26,546 bases of DNA from Azolla pinnata (taxonomy: Eukaryota > Streptophyta > Polypodiopsida > Salviniales > Salviniaceae), in the NCBI GenBank assembly GCA_037176905.1, contig JBBBWG010006424.1, forward strand, positions 1 to 26,546, given 5' to 3'. This document shows, piece after piece, positions 1-11,045 of the stretch. Every line of letters starts with the position of its first letter. The first letter of the stretch is position 1. The translations under genes and the position numbers were made by a program. Below the pieces are notes generated by a model that had not been told where the DNA came from, searched no databases, and worked only from the letters and a program-made list of their open reading frames with translations.

Positions 1-77
<77 letters not shown>
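1..77. repeat. (CT)n dinucleotide microsatellite
   Basis: An almost pure CT run with a single TT interruption near position 61 reaches the left window edge, so its full length is unknown. Such tracts are common in plant promoters and 5' UTRs. It lies directly beside the TCCCGCC cluster at 111-175. Confidence 0.97.
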
Positions 78-110
78 AGTTGCTGAGTTGTGCTTGAAGC
101 GCCATAGCCC

Positions 111-175
111 TCCCGCCTTATTTCTCCCGCCAAAGAGGACATGGTTTCCCGCCATACAAGGGATGGTTTCCCGCC
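111..175. promoter_or_regulatory. Cluster of four TCCCGCC (E2F-like) sites
   Basis: TCCCGCC occurs at 111-117, 125-131, 147-153 and 169-175. The last two are full TTTCCCGCC, a canonical E2F/DP core, and lie in a 14-bp direct repeat (ATGGTTTCCCGCCA) at 141-154 and 163-176. The spacings are 14, 22 and 22 bp. No confident start codon follows on the + strand, so the target could be a gene to the left on the - strand beyond the window. The sites are seen directly; the regulatory role is inferred. Confidence 0.45.
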
Positions 176-1130
176 AGATTCTCTGTAGCATGATCAGTGC
201 GGCGCCATTGATCAACCCACATCATGTTCCCCTGTCAAATTTCACTTCTGAATCCGTAAAGAGGCCATGGCCATGGCATGCAGAACAGGCAGAAGCACAG
301 AATGGGGATCATAGATCATCCGTCCAGATTACAAAATCCTCCATTTGATCACTCTACCTTCTTCAAGGCAAGGCAAACCGTTTGCTGCAGAGAGCTATAA
401 GCATTCCATAACCAGAGACTGAAACACCAGCTCCATGCCACATGCCATGGAAAGAGAATCACATCACAGAAATCGACCCAAGGCTTTTAAGTATTTTGCC
501 CAATAATCAGGAGAAGGAAGTCAGGTCTATAAACAATTTACCCGTGTTTCAAAGGTATGCTGCTGAGCAATGCAGCAGCATCGCATTACGATTTCAACAA
601 CAATTGTGCTCATGTGCAAATGGGAGTACAAGATTCATGATTGTGTGGCTTTCACATTCAGCAAAAGGGGATTACTTGAAACTTTCAAGATGTGCTGAGT
701 TCGATTACACAGAATCATAGGTCAGCAGATAGGTTGCGATCCATTGATTTATTCCACGTTTAAAAGAAGTCAGCAACAATCTCATGGTTACATAAAGATC
801 TTTCAAGTGGAGCCAAAAAGCTCAGTTTGATCATCCCCCGATGCTCTTTGTTTTGGTTGTGTAAGAGACGCATTGCATCCCCGCGCTTCAACAGTGTTTT
901 CGCCCCCCCATCAGCCCAATCATGAGGGCAAAATGAACCCAAACAGCTAGCTACTTTGTCTTCACAAATTCTCCATAGCTACCCAACAACATATCATATA
1001 CCTTTCCATCAAAAAGTGCCAGCCATCCTTTCACCAGAAGAATCATTAAACCGAGGGTTTTCATCGAGCAATCTTATCTTTTATTTCATAGATAAGAGTA
1101 TGTAGGACGAGGTCAATGATTCACAGTGAT
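176..1130. other. Gene-free stretch; 3' flank of the signal peptidase gene
   Basis: Short open frames at 88-348 and 442-720 (+) resemble no family I recognise and have no splice partners. The right part is probably the 3' UTR of the minus-strand signal peptidase. An AATAAA on the minus strand (plus-strand TTTATT at 1080-1085) lies about 46 nt past its stop codon and could be its polyadenylation signal. Confidence 0.5.
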
Positions 1131-3146
1131 TTATTTTATCATGTGTAATGGAGATGCCTTGGTCGGTGGCACCCAGACTGTGCTTCCCGCTCGCTCAGAA
1201 GGCCAATATCTATATACTGATCTCGCCAAGATGTTTTTCACAGGTAATGGTCCCCTGAAGAAGAAAAAGGAAAATGGTGAGATAAAATATTGCTAATATG
1301 TTCCAAATTCCTTTCACTAAAGCACCATTTTATTTAAAGATTTTGCGTACCAGTGATGAGAATCGTTGCTGTGATTACGATTATCTCCCAACACAAACAC
1401 ATTGCCCTTCGGAACTTTCTGTCATCGGAGCAATCAAGTAAATCAATCAAGTTGCATAACCTAACCTAAGATGGAAACAAAAAAGCTTTTTACAGCCAAA
1501 AAGCATACCATTGCACTCATTTCATATGTCATAGGTTCCGCGATGAAGTCTTCATCTCGAGCAATTCCATTCTTGAAGAGTTTACCGCCTCTAATCTGAT
1601 ACAAAAAACCAGAAATCCAATATCATGACAGGGCACGCCATCTCTATGATTTGGAACTGCATATGAATGTACAGAAAACATTCTGTGGACATTCGCACGG
1701 TGTAAACCAGTCAAAAGGTGGCCAATGACGGAACAATCCCTACAATTCTGTGAAGATCCTAATGAATCCATTGGAAAACAATTCCAATCTAATCTGTTAC
1801 ACTTCAATACTTTATGTTTTTACAATGAAAATATAGCACGATTTTTACGCAGCAAAGAGTTGAATTATAATAGAAAAGACAAGATAAGTACCTCAACCAC
1901 ATCTCCAGAGAGCGCAACTACTCTTTTGATAATAACCGAACCTGCTCCATCCTGTAAGCCATGAAATTGGGGATTTATTTTCTGTTTTCTTCATCGAGGT
2001 AGAAGGTTTGGGCATGTATAAAAAATACTATACCTGAAGCGTGGGAGGGGCTTTGAAGAGCACGATGTCGTTGATTCCGGGTTTCCTCCAATAATATGAG
2101 ACCTGGAGAAACATCCAAACAAAATGCATATGTTATCCTACAGATTGATGTGGAGTAAGAACTTCCACTGAGGTGGACCAACCATACAGAAGCATCGACA
2201 CATTCAAGCGTCCAAAAACACGAGTAAACGTATACAAACACACTCAAATGAAGCAAAGAAATTTGAGGGCACTCGAGTAGCACGAGAATATGCGAGTGAG
2301 GTGTATAGCTTCAGGAACTGTTCATTCAGAAATGCGCCCAATTTCAATGAGAAGGCATGGGTTCATAGGAATTACAAGAGCTGACGCAAAATGAGCATCC
2401 ATGATTAATGTCAGACATCTTCGACTGAAACAAGCATTATATGTAACTGTACACATATAAACATGTAATCTATGTGCATATATATTAAAGAAAAAGCACA
2501 CCTTTTCGGCGATGATTCGATCCCCAACTTCAAAGGTGGGTAACATGGACTTGGAAGAAATGTATCGGAGCTCGGCTACAAACCACCTGAGCAAAGTCGC
2601 TGCAATATTGGATGATTTGCCCCTACTCGATGCTAAAGACGGTGGTGATGATGATGAAAATGATGAAGAAATAGCAACTCTGCCCTGTGATCCATCGTAG
2701 CTACCATCTTTCCTATAACTAATGGCACGACTGTGAGATGCGTCGTCGACTTCTGCGCTGAAGAAAATCCTGTCCCTGGCTAGGTTTGCAGTCAAGGCCT
2801 CGGTTTGCGGACACCGGAGGCAATACGCGTTCCGGCTCTGATCTCCAGCAAGGACGGGATCCAAGCGATCGCTCCGCTGCAGGGATGCGCCGAAATCGTT
2901 CCACACGTTGAAAGGCCCATAAGCCGAGGGAGAAGTGACGGTGATGCAGAAAGCGGAGAGGGCGGAGGTGAAGATGTACTGGGAGGAGCCGAAGGAGCCC
3001 AGCGCAGCGGTGACGAAATTGGGGGTGTGGTGGCTGTCAGAGTGATGGGAGAGCCATAGGCGAATGAAGGAGGAGAGGAGGAAGAGGGCGACGAGGGCGA
3101 TGGAAGGGCGGAAGAGCGCAGAGGCGATCTGGGCGGTGATACACAT
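1131..3146 (-). CDS. TPP: Plastid/thylakoid type I signal peptidase (TPP/Plsp1-like)
   Basis: Six exons (minus strand): 3146-2502, 2102-2034, 1951-1892, 1595-1509, 1418-1351, 1254-1131, giving 350 aa. All introns are GT-AG and the frame is unbroken. The product is an S26 serine protease that should cleave lumenal targeting peptides in the thylakoid or envelope membrane. The catalytic Ser is S200 in SSKSMLPT, followed by FEVGDRIIAEK. The Lys partner is K247 in VIIKRVVAL, and the family box GDNRNHSNDSHHWG starts at G298. VSYYWRKPGINDIVLFKAPP and the C-terminal YRYWP also match plant plastid members. Residues 1-190 are variable and Ser-rich, with a hydrophobic stretch at about 10-33 (transit peptide or membrane anchor). 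The ATG at 3146 opens the longest frame. The C-terminal tail after YRYWP is about 22 aa. Exons and motifs are read directly; plastid location is inferred from family resemblance. Confidence 0.93.
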
Positions 3147-3189
3147 GGCGGCGGCTCAAAGGAGGCTGTGCGCGGATCTGCGTCTTGCC

Positions 3190-3490
3190 GCTTGCCTCTG
3201 CTTCTGCTTCTGCTTCTGCTTCTGCTTCTGGCTTCTGGCTTCTGCGTCTGCGACTCTGTGGCTTTCTGCGGGATCAGGGACAGAAATACAGGGAAGGAGA
3301 GAACCTTTCTGCAAGAATGGGCATGGCGTGGCGTGGGGCCATCGCCATCGCCATCGCCATCGCCATCGCCATGGACCTTCTTTCTTCTTCTTCTTCTTCT
3401 TCTTCTTCTTCTTCACTTCTTTCTTCTTCTTCTTCTTCTTCTTCTTCTTCACTTCTTCACTTCTTCTTCTTCTTCTTCTTCACTTCTTCT
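3190..3490. repeat. Compound microsatellites: (CTTCTG)n, (CATCGC)n, (TTC)n
   Basis: Three tracts lie just upstream of the signal peptidase start: a TGCTTC-type hexamer repeat at about 3197-3241, a CATCGC hexamer repeat at 3340-3371, and interrupted TTC tracts at 3378-3485 with CACTTC interruptions. In the sense of the minus-strand gene the last one reads GAA. Long open frames here on both strands encode only homopolymers and are artefacts. Confidence 0.95.
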
Positions 3491-3499
3491 TCTCATGAA

Positions 3500-4209
3500 A
3501 ATTCATGTACATTGGAAGAAAAGCCATGTGTTTTACATGTCTGATTCCTCTGTGATTTTACATGTACATTCATTCATTCATCTGTGATTGATCTCCATGT
3601 AAATCTGGCTTGCAGTTCTATCTAGTGTTTCACGATCGATCGATCGATTCCGAACGAGTTCCGGGAGCAATCAGCAGAGTCGGTAAAACGGGTTCGCAGC
3701 ACCGAAAGACGAGTTTTAACTCCCGTGGAGATGCTTCTGCTCTGCGTGCGTCTTACATTCTCTGCATGTATCATCGGCCTGTTTCGGTGCTTCTGCACTC
3801 GTGCGAAGGGCCATCGCCCGTTGACTTTGTTCGTTGCCGTTTTTCAATGGCATGGGCTGGGGCAGGGGAATCTCTTCAAGAGAAAACAGGGGGGGAAGAG
3901 AGCTGTGTGGCTCTGGTTGATTCTGTTCATTGAGTTCCCGATCGTTCGAAAGCTGCCTCGAAAGCGATGGATGCATCGGATTTCGGCGGCCGATGATACA
4001 TCATCGAAATCCTTGGGCAAGAAGAAATTCCGAAAGTGGCCCCCTCACGACTCAGTCGGGGCGATCGTGGCATCGCATGGGGTCCGATCAGCGAACGTAT
4101 GCAGTGACATGTTCCCATGCATGCATCGATGTATGGGTATGTGTGTTTTCGTGTATGCATGAATGCACGCATGCATCGTGCGCTCCCATGCCACAGCATC
4201 CAGATCAAG

Positions 4210-4240
<31 letters not shown>

Positions 4241-4960
4241 TACATCGGTGGATGAATGAAAGTTGTCGAATTATGTTCTGACAAGCATGCATCGTTCGAT
4301 TGATTGCAGTTGTCGAGATGGCAAGAAGGGCTTTCCGGAGGAGGCTTTTCTCATCGCATGAAGATGAGCCATGGAGAGCGAGCGTAGTGTGGGGAGTACT
4401 GGGAGAAAGGAGTCTGGAACCAGTCAAGCTCGGCGGCTGGTTAAAACTGGAGATTGGGGATACAGAATCCACATTCAACCAGAATTACAGGCGAAGCAGG
4501 TCAACTTGTAGTTCTGTTCCCCGCCCCCGACTCGCATTGGAAGGAAGAAGCACCCAGTCGTTCGAACGGATCGAGAGTGTCTGAAGTCGATCGATGATAT
4601 GCACATGTTTGTCCCTGTTGATGCCCCCACCGAAACGTCATGCGTGACGATGGGCGCCCGAATCGGCCAGGTGTCGCAATAATGCATGCATGCCAGGAGA
4701 GCGACAGATGCTTGCGATCCATCGCATGCTTGCCCATCAAAAACAAAACCTGAAAAAAAAAAAGAGGCTTTCCCCTTATAGACACCACCAAGTTGGTTGG
4801 TCCCACTTTGGGGGGGGGGAGGAGACATGTTCCAGGTCAGAGTGGTTGTCGAGTTTGTAAACTCAATCGCGGCCCAAGTGCTTAAACACGAAACAAGGAG
4901 GAAGAAAGCCTCGAAATCTCGTGCAGGTTTTGTTTGATTCGGTGCGGGGAACGAACAGAC
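3500..4960. other. Gene-free region with ATGCATGC-like and (CAT)n repeats
   Basis: No open frame here shows a recognisable domain or convincing splice sites. The stretch holds GATCGATCGATCGAT at about 3634-3648, many GCATGCAT-type palindromes around 4120-4185, and an (ATC)n run at 4209-4241. It probably includes the distal promoter of the signal peptidase gene. Confidence 0.5.
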
Positions 4961-4961
4961 C

Positions 4962-5032
4962 GACTAGCCTAAAAAACTAGTCATTCTCATAGTGCATGGT
5001 CTTTCGCGACGATCCACTACGAGAAATCGTCG
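4962..5032. repeat. Two short inverted repeats at a composition boundary
   Basis: GACTAG at 4962-4967 pairs with CTAGTC at 4977-4982 across 9 nt. CGACGAT at 5007-5013 pairs with ATCGTCG at 5026-5032 across 12 nt. Just past them, base composition drops from mixed to strongly AT-rich. They could be hairpins at the edge of an inserted block, but I saw no matching terminal repeat or target duplication. Confidence 0.4.
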
Positions 5033-5039
5033 TCGTTAT

Positions 5040-5986
5040 GGGCATAACCTTAGAGAAGTAATTTATAAGATTAATTTGAATAGTTTAAGGGTCGATGAGT
5101 GAGAAACTGATTATCTTAGGATTGAGACAAACCCTTATACAAGCGTGAACACATTTAGTTGTAAGCATAGAATTAACCATACGTGTTTGTATTCGCTTGT
5201 GTTTCAATCAAGTGTGCATGATAGATCATTTTTAAGTTAAATTGGATTAACAAGTTGAAAAAAAAATTAAAGATTAAAATTTCTAAAATCGACCAAGATC
5301 TATATTGCATAATGATTGAATCACATGTCATCACATGTTATATGTATTGGAGGGGGGGGAACAAGAAATATAGAAACAATATATAAAAAAGGAAAAAGTG
5401 AAAAAATTGAAGAAAGGAAACATGCATTTTTTGTTTTTCAAATGTGTTCATTTTTAAACATTTGAAATGCTTGCATGAACACGTTTATTATGTTATATTG
5501 TTGTAAGGAAACCCTTGAACTTTAACTTATATGTTTTAGTATGACATCTTGATGGTGTAATCGAATCTATACCTATCTACTTTCGAGATATAACCCAAGG
5601 TAATAATCTGTCATTTAGAATATAAATAATATTTTGGATTCGTCTTTGATCTTTTGCTTGGAGGTGGTTGGTGTGGTTAGTTACCTTAATCTATTCTTTG
5701 GTCTTGAATATTGTCTATTATTGTTTCATCAATAGCAAATACATAACAATTGTGCACATACATATACACACGCACATGTATACATTAAGCCCTAAACCTT
5801 GAACCCGTTCCACACAATCATAACACCATCATTCAGATATCTATGATGATGTACCCAAAAATTAAGAGTTAAGTAATTAAATACATAATTAGAAGAGTGA
5901 AGAACACACAAGGATTTTGGTTTATGAGAAGAAACCCCTTGTACACCTGCAATGGATCCAAGTAAATATGTGTGGGGCAATAATAA
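5040..5986. other. AT-rich intergenic stretch without genes
   Basis: The stretch is strongly AT-rich with stops in all frames. It contains a G9 run at about 5352 and no coding signal. It may be decayed sequence 5' of the retrotransposon relic that follows, but I could not read reverse transcriptase motifs in it. Confidence 0.5.
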
Positions 5987-6814
5987 CAACCAGGTAAGAG
6001 GAGCTACACATTCATTTTTCCAGTACACAGTGCAACTAGGCCGCAGATTGATATATGTTATCGAATAGGGCACATACCCTTATCAAAGGTACATTGGAAA
6101 GCAAATGGAATTCAAGTGGAGTTTTTTCATGATTATTGGCGTAGAATATGGAAAGGGGTATATGCTCGAAAAATAGTTACCTTCTAGTGGTAGTTAACAC
6201 ATAAAGGTCTTGAAGTGGGGGCTTGGATGTTTTATATTCGTAAGTGTTCTCGATGCGGTCATGATTTGGAGACCCTTTAATATTGTGTTTATGGGAGTGT
6301 ATATATGCTCAAGAGGTATAGAAATGCACTCTCAGGCTCTTTTCACAATTACAAATCTTGATTGCATGGACATCCTTAATGACTATGGCAACGCTGTTTA
6401 AGAGTTTTAGAGAAAGCAAGGCATCGTGCACTCACATGGGAGCAGTTACTACCCTCTCATTGCAGCCCTTTCTAAGTTAGAGTTATATGGAACTAATAGC
6501 TGTGCAGTGGGAGCTACTTTATGTGATAATTATATGGATAATTTAGAAAAGCAAATGCCAAAAAGTTTCTTGAAGGAAAGAAAACCCCACCAATGCAGAC
6601 AATAGAGAAAATTTGATCTAAAGTTATTTCTAAATTGATGGCCCATTTACAGGAAATTAAAGGCCATTCCAATACAACAATTTGTCAACGTATAGAATTC
6701 CATAGGATATGACAAAAATCTCACTTTTATACTTTGGATAGCACAACACCTAGGTGGAATTATATAACACCACGATTTATCGTCTTCCTTAAGGTAGTGA
6801 TACATTTATTATAA
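5987..6814 (+). pseudogene. Decayed non-LTR retrotransposon ORF2 end (zf-RVT-like)
   Basis: A broken frame can be followed through about 830 bp. 5987-6280 reads out FFHDYWRRIWKGVYARKI, then LTHKGLEVGAWMFYIRKCSRC and GHDLETL. After a frameshift near 6278, 6280-6400 reads ILCLWECIYAQEV. After another shift, 6575-6814 reads EKI-stop-SKVISKLMAHLQEI and continues to IVFLKVVIHLL. The CxxC-G-ET-LW-C-A order is the signature of the zinc-binding zf-RVT region after plant LINE-type reverse transcriptases. Internal stops lie at 6185, 6191, 6319, 6544, 6614 and 6710. No intact RT core was seen upstream, so this is a 5'-truncated or partly lost copy. Family is assigned by motif pattern only. Confidence 0.7.
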
Positions 6815-7440
6815 GAAACAAATCATCTTGGCTATTTTTATATAGAAACAAAAGGCCTTATTTGTTGTAATCTATTGGAAGTCTTTTCACTATAACTAAT
6901 TAAAAGGATAATCCCATTAAAAAAACAAAAGAAAAAAAGAAGAGTGACCTAAAGTTTATTATTATTATTATTATAATGTTTTACAGATATTTTTGAAAGA
7001 TGCAAAATTTGGCAGTTGAATTGCTATGATTTTGAGAAGGAAATTTCTTTAAAAAAAAAGGGTTAAAAAGAGAGAGAGAAAAAAGAAAAGAAAAGAAAAG
7101 AAAAGAAAAAGAAAAGAAAATAAAATAAAAGAACGCGTTGCATGAGCACATCTTGTCAGTTTTCCACGAGCGGCGGACGGACGGTGCAGATTTATTTGAA
7201 AGCGAATATCCTGGAGAGCACGCCACAATAAATAAATAAATAAATAAATGAATAAATAAATAATGTGAATACATATTTTTAATGAAATTGTCCTTTCAAT
7301 TAGTTATATATCACATATATATATAAAATATCTATTTATGATTTAAAACAATCATATAAAGTAGTGATTCTTGAATATATATATGTATAATAAATATATT
7401 TCTGGCTTCGAAAAGGCGTATATTTATTAAATAGAGATAA
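6815..7440. repeat. AT-rich stretch with (AAAAG)n and (AAAT)n repeats
   Basis: An AAAAG-type run spans about 7075-7125 and an (AATA)n run about 7226-7263. AT-alternating tracts follow at 7305-7325 and 7370-7390. No gene was seen. The right end is the distal promoter of the Argonaute gene. Confidence 0.8.
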
Positions 7441-7504
7441 TAAATCTAAATAGGAAAATGATGGCCGGCCAAGAACAGACAGAATAGAAGGGAGAAAAGA
7501 TCCT

Positions 7505-7626
7505 CTCCTTCCTCTTCACTCTTCTTCTGCTTCTTCTTCTTCTTCTTCTTCTTCCTTCTTCTCTTCTCCTTCGCTCCATCGCTGCATCGCTCCATCGCTG
7601 CATCGCTGCATCGCTGCATAGCTGCC
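7505..7626 (+). repeat. (TTC)n and (CATCGCTG)n repeats in the AGO 5' leader
   Basis: A TTC tract at about 7512-7560 is followed by an octamer repeat, CATCGCTG/CATCGCTC, at about 7576-7620. It ends a few bases before the Argonaute ATG at 7631. Pyrimidine-rich repeats like these are usual in plant 5' UTRs; I could not place a transcription start. Confidence 0.85.
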
Positions 7627-7630
7627 CGCC

Positions 7631-10600
7631 ATGTCCGATCATCAGGCCTTCCGTGACCCCGGCCGTGGCCCCCGTGGAGGCAGAGGCAGCGGCAGAGGCA
7701 GAGCCACCGGCAGAGGAGATGCTCCGCCAGGCAGTGGCGCTGGCTATGGCGGAAGAAGCAGCCGCAGCGGCAGCAACAGCAGCAGCAGCCATGGATTCGC
7801 TCAGCCCGGCAGAGGCGGTGGCTTCCCCGGCGGAAGAAGCTATGGACCTCCTGCGCCGCAGGGAAGGGGCGCCGGCGGATCTTCCCAGCAGCAGCAGCAG
7901 CCGCAGCACGGCGGAAATCGGCGCTGGGAAGCTCCACCGAATGTCGGCCCTCCTCCGCAACCGCCAGGTCAGTCAGATCCATCCCTCAAAGGGAAACAAA
8001 GAAACCCGATCTGTACTGTGTATTCACGTCTAGACGCTTAGATTCGTGCGCCGGGACCAAATGCATCGATCGTCCCCGTCCCCATCGCCATCGCCATGGC
8101 AGTGGTAAACCTGGTAACCTCTCGTTGTTTCCTCCGTTGTCACAGTAACGGAACCCGCTGCTCAGCATGCACCCGATTGGGGCCACCTCCTGCCTGGTGC
8201 TACTTGCACTGTCGTTACAAGTGCTGCGGCGGCTCCTCCCAGTGCAAGTTCTACTACCGATGCCCTACCTGATGTCTCGTCTCTTAGCGTCCATGACGAG
8301 AAGCAGCCCGTGCCAAGCTCCGGACAGCTCCAAACCTTTGTCAGCCCCAAGAGGCCGACCCCTGGCAGAGCTGGTAGACGTGCATTGGTCCGAGCCAATC
8401 ATTTCCTTGTCAAGCTCAAGTCTGGGATCGTCATCTTCCAGTACGATGTCGACATAAACCCCAAGGTCACATCCAAGGCGCTCTGTAGACGGCTCTACAG
8501 GGAGCTCATGTCGACATACGACGCCTTGTTCGGTGAAAGGAGGCCTGTGTATGATGGCAGCAAAAGCTTGTGGTGTGCTGGAGCTTTACCGTTTGAGAAC
8601 AAGGAGTTTACGTTGCTTCTCGTGGATGAAAGCAGGGAGAAGGAGTTCACTGTTTCTATCCGGCGGGTTGCTATGCTCAACAGTTCAGCGGTGGTTAACT
8701 TCCTGCAAGGCAAAGGGAGTTGCCCTCAAGAACATTTGCAGGCCTTGGACATCGCTCTCAGGGAAGCTCCCACTCACAGATTTACACCTGTTGGAAGGTC
8801 CTTTTTCACCAAAGATTTTGGCTCTGCTCTGCTGGATGGTGGATTAGTGGCCTGGAATGGATTCTTCCAGTCTTTGCGGCCTACAGCACAAGGTCTAGTC
8901 ATCAACGTGGATTTGGCAACGACTTCCTTCTACGAGAGCATTGCCTTGGTCGAGTTCCTGAGGAAAAACCTGAGGCAATTCGATCCGAGATCAAGGATGA
9001 GCGATGCCACACGATCGATGGTCAAGAAAGCCATTGTCAGACTCAAAGTGAGTGTTATTCATAGGCAAACACCCAGAAAGTACAGGATCTGTGGCCTTTC
9101 GCCTGTTGCAACAAAGGATCTACGTTTCACCTTGGATGAAGGCGTAGAGGTCGGGATAATGGAGTACTTCTGGAACACATACAACTTCCGGATCATGTTC
9201 CCTGAGCTCCCATGTGTCCAGGTGCAAGCTAAGAAGACAAGCTACCTTCCGATGGAAGTTTGTGTCATCTGTGAGGGGCAGAAGTACATCGGAAGATTGT
9301 CGGAACGACAGACGACCAGCCTGAGAGCATTGGCGTGCGTGAGACCAGGAGACAGGGAGCAAAACATTAGAAGTCTCATGGCGAGGCCCGATGGACCTGG
9401 AAGGTATTCTCGACTCCTTCTATATGTTTTGTCTCGTGTTGTGGATGTTCCAAGTTCATCCTGATGCGATGGGAATCATGTGGTGTTGTGTTGTGTTGTG
9501 TTGTAGGGGAGAATTCGTGAGTGCTTTTGGTATGGAAGTGTCGGCGGAATTGACCACTGTCAATGCTCGGATACTGAACCCGCCCAAGCTGAAGTATGGG
9601 AGCAACGGAGCGATCCAGGAGATCGAGCCGAGGTTCGGGGCATGGAACCTGATGAGTTCATGCATGGTAGAGGGTGGTAAGATAACCTACTGGGCGATGG
9701 TGTGCTTCGATAACGCCATCAATTTCGCAGCTGCGAATGCCTTCGCCAACGGCTTGGCGAGGAGGTGCATGGAGCTGGGCATGAGCCTGGCGCAGCAGAT
9801 GGTGATGCCGCCGGCGCTGTGCCGGAGGGACGATCTCGATGGTCCTAAGCTCGATCGAACACTGAGGAATGTGTTCGCGCAGGCTACTCAAGCCACCCGC
9901 GCAGCAGATCCGAGGGCTTCGCTCGAGCTTCTCGTATGTGTGATGGGCGACAGGCATGCGTCGTATGGGGATCTGAAGAGGATCTGCGAGACGGACCTGG
10001 GGGTGATCACGCAGTGCTGCCTGACGAAGCACGTGAGGCAGCTCAAGTCCCAGTACCTCGCGAACCTGGCGCTGAAGATCAACGCCAAGGCCGGGGGCAG
10101 GAACAACACGCTGGCGGTGGAGATCCCGCAGCTATGCCCGATGTTCAGCAGGCCCGCGATGGTGATGGGCGCGGATGTGACGCATCCGAACCCAGGTGAT
10201 GATGCCAGCCCATCGATCGCGGCGGTGGTGGCCAGCAACGACTGGCCCTCGGCGATTCGGTATGTGGCGAGCGTGAGAGCGCAGGCGCATCGCGAGGAGG
10301 TGATCCAAGGCCTGAAGGAGATGGCGCAGGAGCTATGGCGCAGGTTCTGCGACCGGACTCGCCTGAGACCAGAGCAGATCATCATGTTCAGAGATGGGGT
10401 GAGCGAGGGGCAGTTCGAGGCTGTGCTTCAGAGCGAGGTTCGGGCATTGAAGGAAGCCTTTGCACAGGTCGGGGGCCCTGAATACAACCCCCGGATCACA
10501 TGGGTTGTATTGCAGAAGCGGCACCACACTCGCCTCTTCCCAGCCGATAACAACCGCGACAAGAGCAACAATGTGGTGCCTGGGACGGTGGTGGACACTA

Positions 10601-11004
10601 CCATCACCCATCCTACTGAATTCGACTTCTATCTGTGCAGCCATGCTGGGATCCAAGGCAGCAGCAAGCCCACGCACTACCACGTCTTGTGGGATGAGAA
10701 TGGATTCACTTCCGACAGCCTCCAATCGCTCATCAACAACCTCTGCTATACCTACGTGAGGTGCACTCGCTCTGTCTCGATTGTGCCTCCAGCCTACTAT
10801 GCACATCTCGCTGCGTATCGAGCTCGGCTCTATATCGAGGGCCAAGGCGGAAGCAGCTCGGATTCGAGCTCGCAGAGAGGAGGCGAGCTCTCCTCTCGCT
10901 CCGGCACCAGTAGCGGCGGACGCACTAGCAGGCCTGGGCCCAGCCCGGTTCGCCCTCTTCCCGCTATCCGCAAGAACGTGCAAGATGTCATGTACTTCTG
11001 CTAA
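7631..11004 (+). CDS. AGO7: Argonaute, AGO2/3/7 clade, AGO7-like
   Basis: Three exons: 7631-7967, 8146-9403, 9507-11004, giving 1030 aa. It loads a small RNA and probably slices complementary transcripts; AGO7 itself acts with miR390 on TAS3 RNA. Residues 1-112 are a Gly/Arg/Ser/Gln-rich tail. The N domain starts near 185, GRSFF of the linker is at 329, PAZ spans about 374-500, and MID and PIWI lie in exon 3. The slicer tetrad is complete: D755 in GADVTHP, E796 in HREEV, D828 in FRDGVSE and H965 in YYAHL. AGO2/3 carry Asp at the last site, so this favours AGO7. Only two introns also fits the 2/3/7 clade; AGO1 and AGO4 types have about twenty. It ends NVQDVMYFC, like other plant AGOs, after a Ser/Gly-rich insert. 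Intron 2 (103 nt) shifts the frame if retained. Clade placement is from motifs, without a tree. Confidence 0.95.
9482..9505 (+). repeat. (TGTTG)n at the 3' splice site of AGO intron 2
   Basis: Four to five TGTTG units run directly into the TAG acceptor at 9504-9506, where a pyrimidine tract is usual. The tract is rich in U and G and lacks C. The exon joined at 9507 restores the AGO frame as GPGR-GEFVSAFGMEVS, so the acceptor itself is well supported. Confidence 0.8.
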
Positions 11005-11045
11005 GGTTGTGAGTATCTATCTGGCTGCAAACTGTGTACTTGTCT

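Noticed and set aside
103-121. Sequence slightly like a miR390 target (GCGCCATAGCCCTCCCGCC)
   Set aside because: Tempting with an AGO7-like gene nearby, but it needs gaps and mismatches throughout the seed and looks better as part of the E2F-like cluster.
2512-3059. Plus-strand frames opposite the signal peptidase exon 1
   Set aside because: They are shadows of the minus-strand coding exon.
3064-3587. Several open frames through TTC and CATCGC repeats
   Set aside because: The products are homopolymers (Phe, Ser, Leu, Lys, Arg-Trp) from microsatellites.
7427-7982. Two long minus-strand frames opposite AGO exon 1
   Set aside because: They are shadows of the Gly/Arg/Ser-rich exon and the leader repeats.
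10333-10983. 216-codon minus-strand open frame opposite AGO exon 3
   Set aside because: It is a shadow of the GC-rich PIWI coding sequence, and the plus frame is certain.
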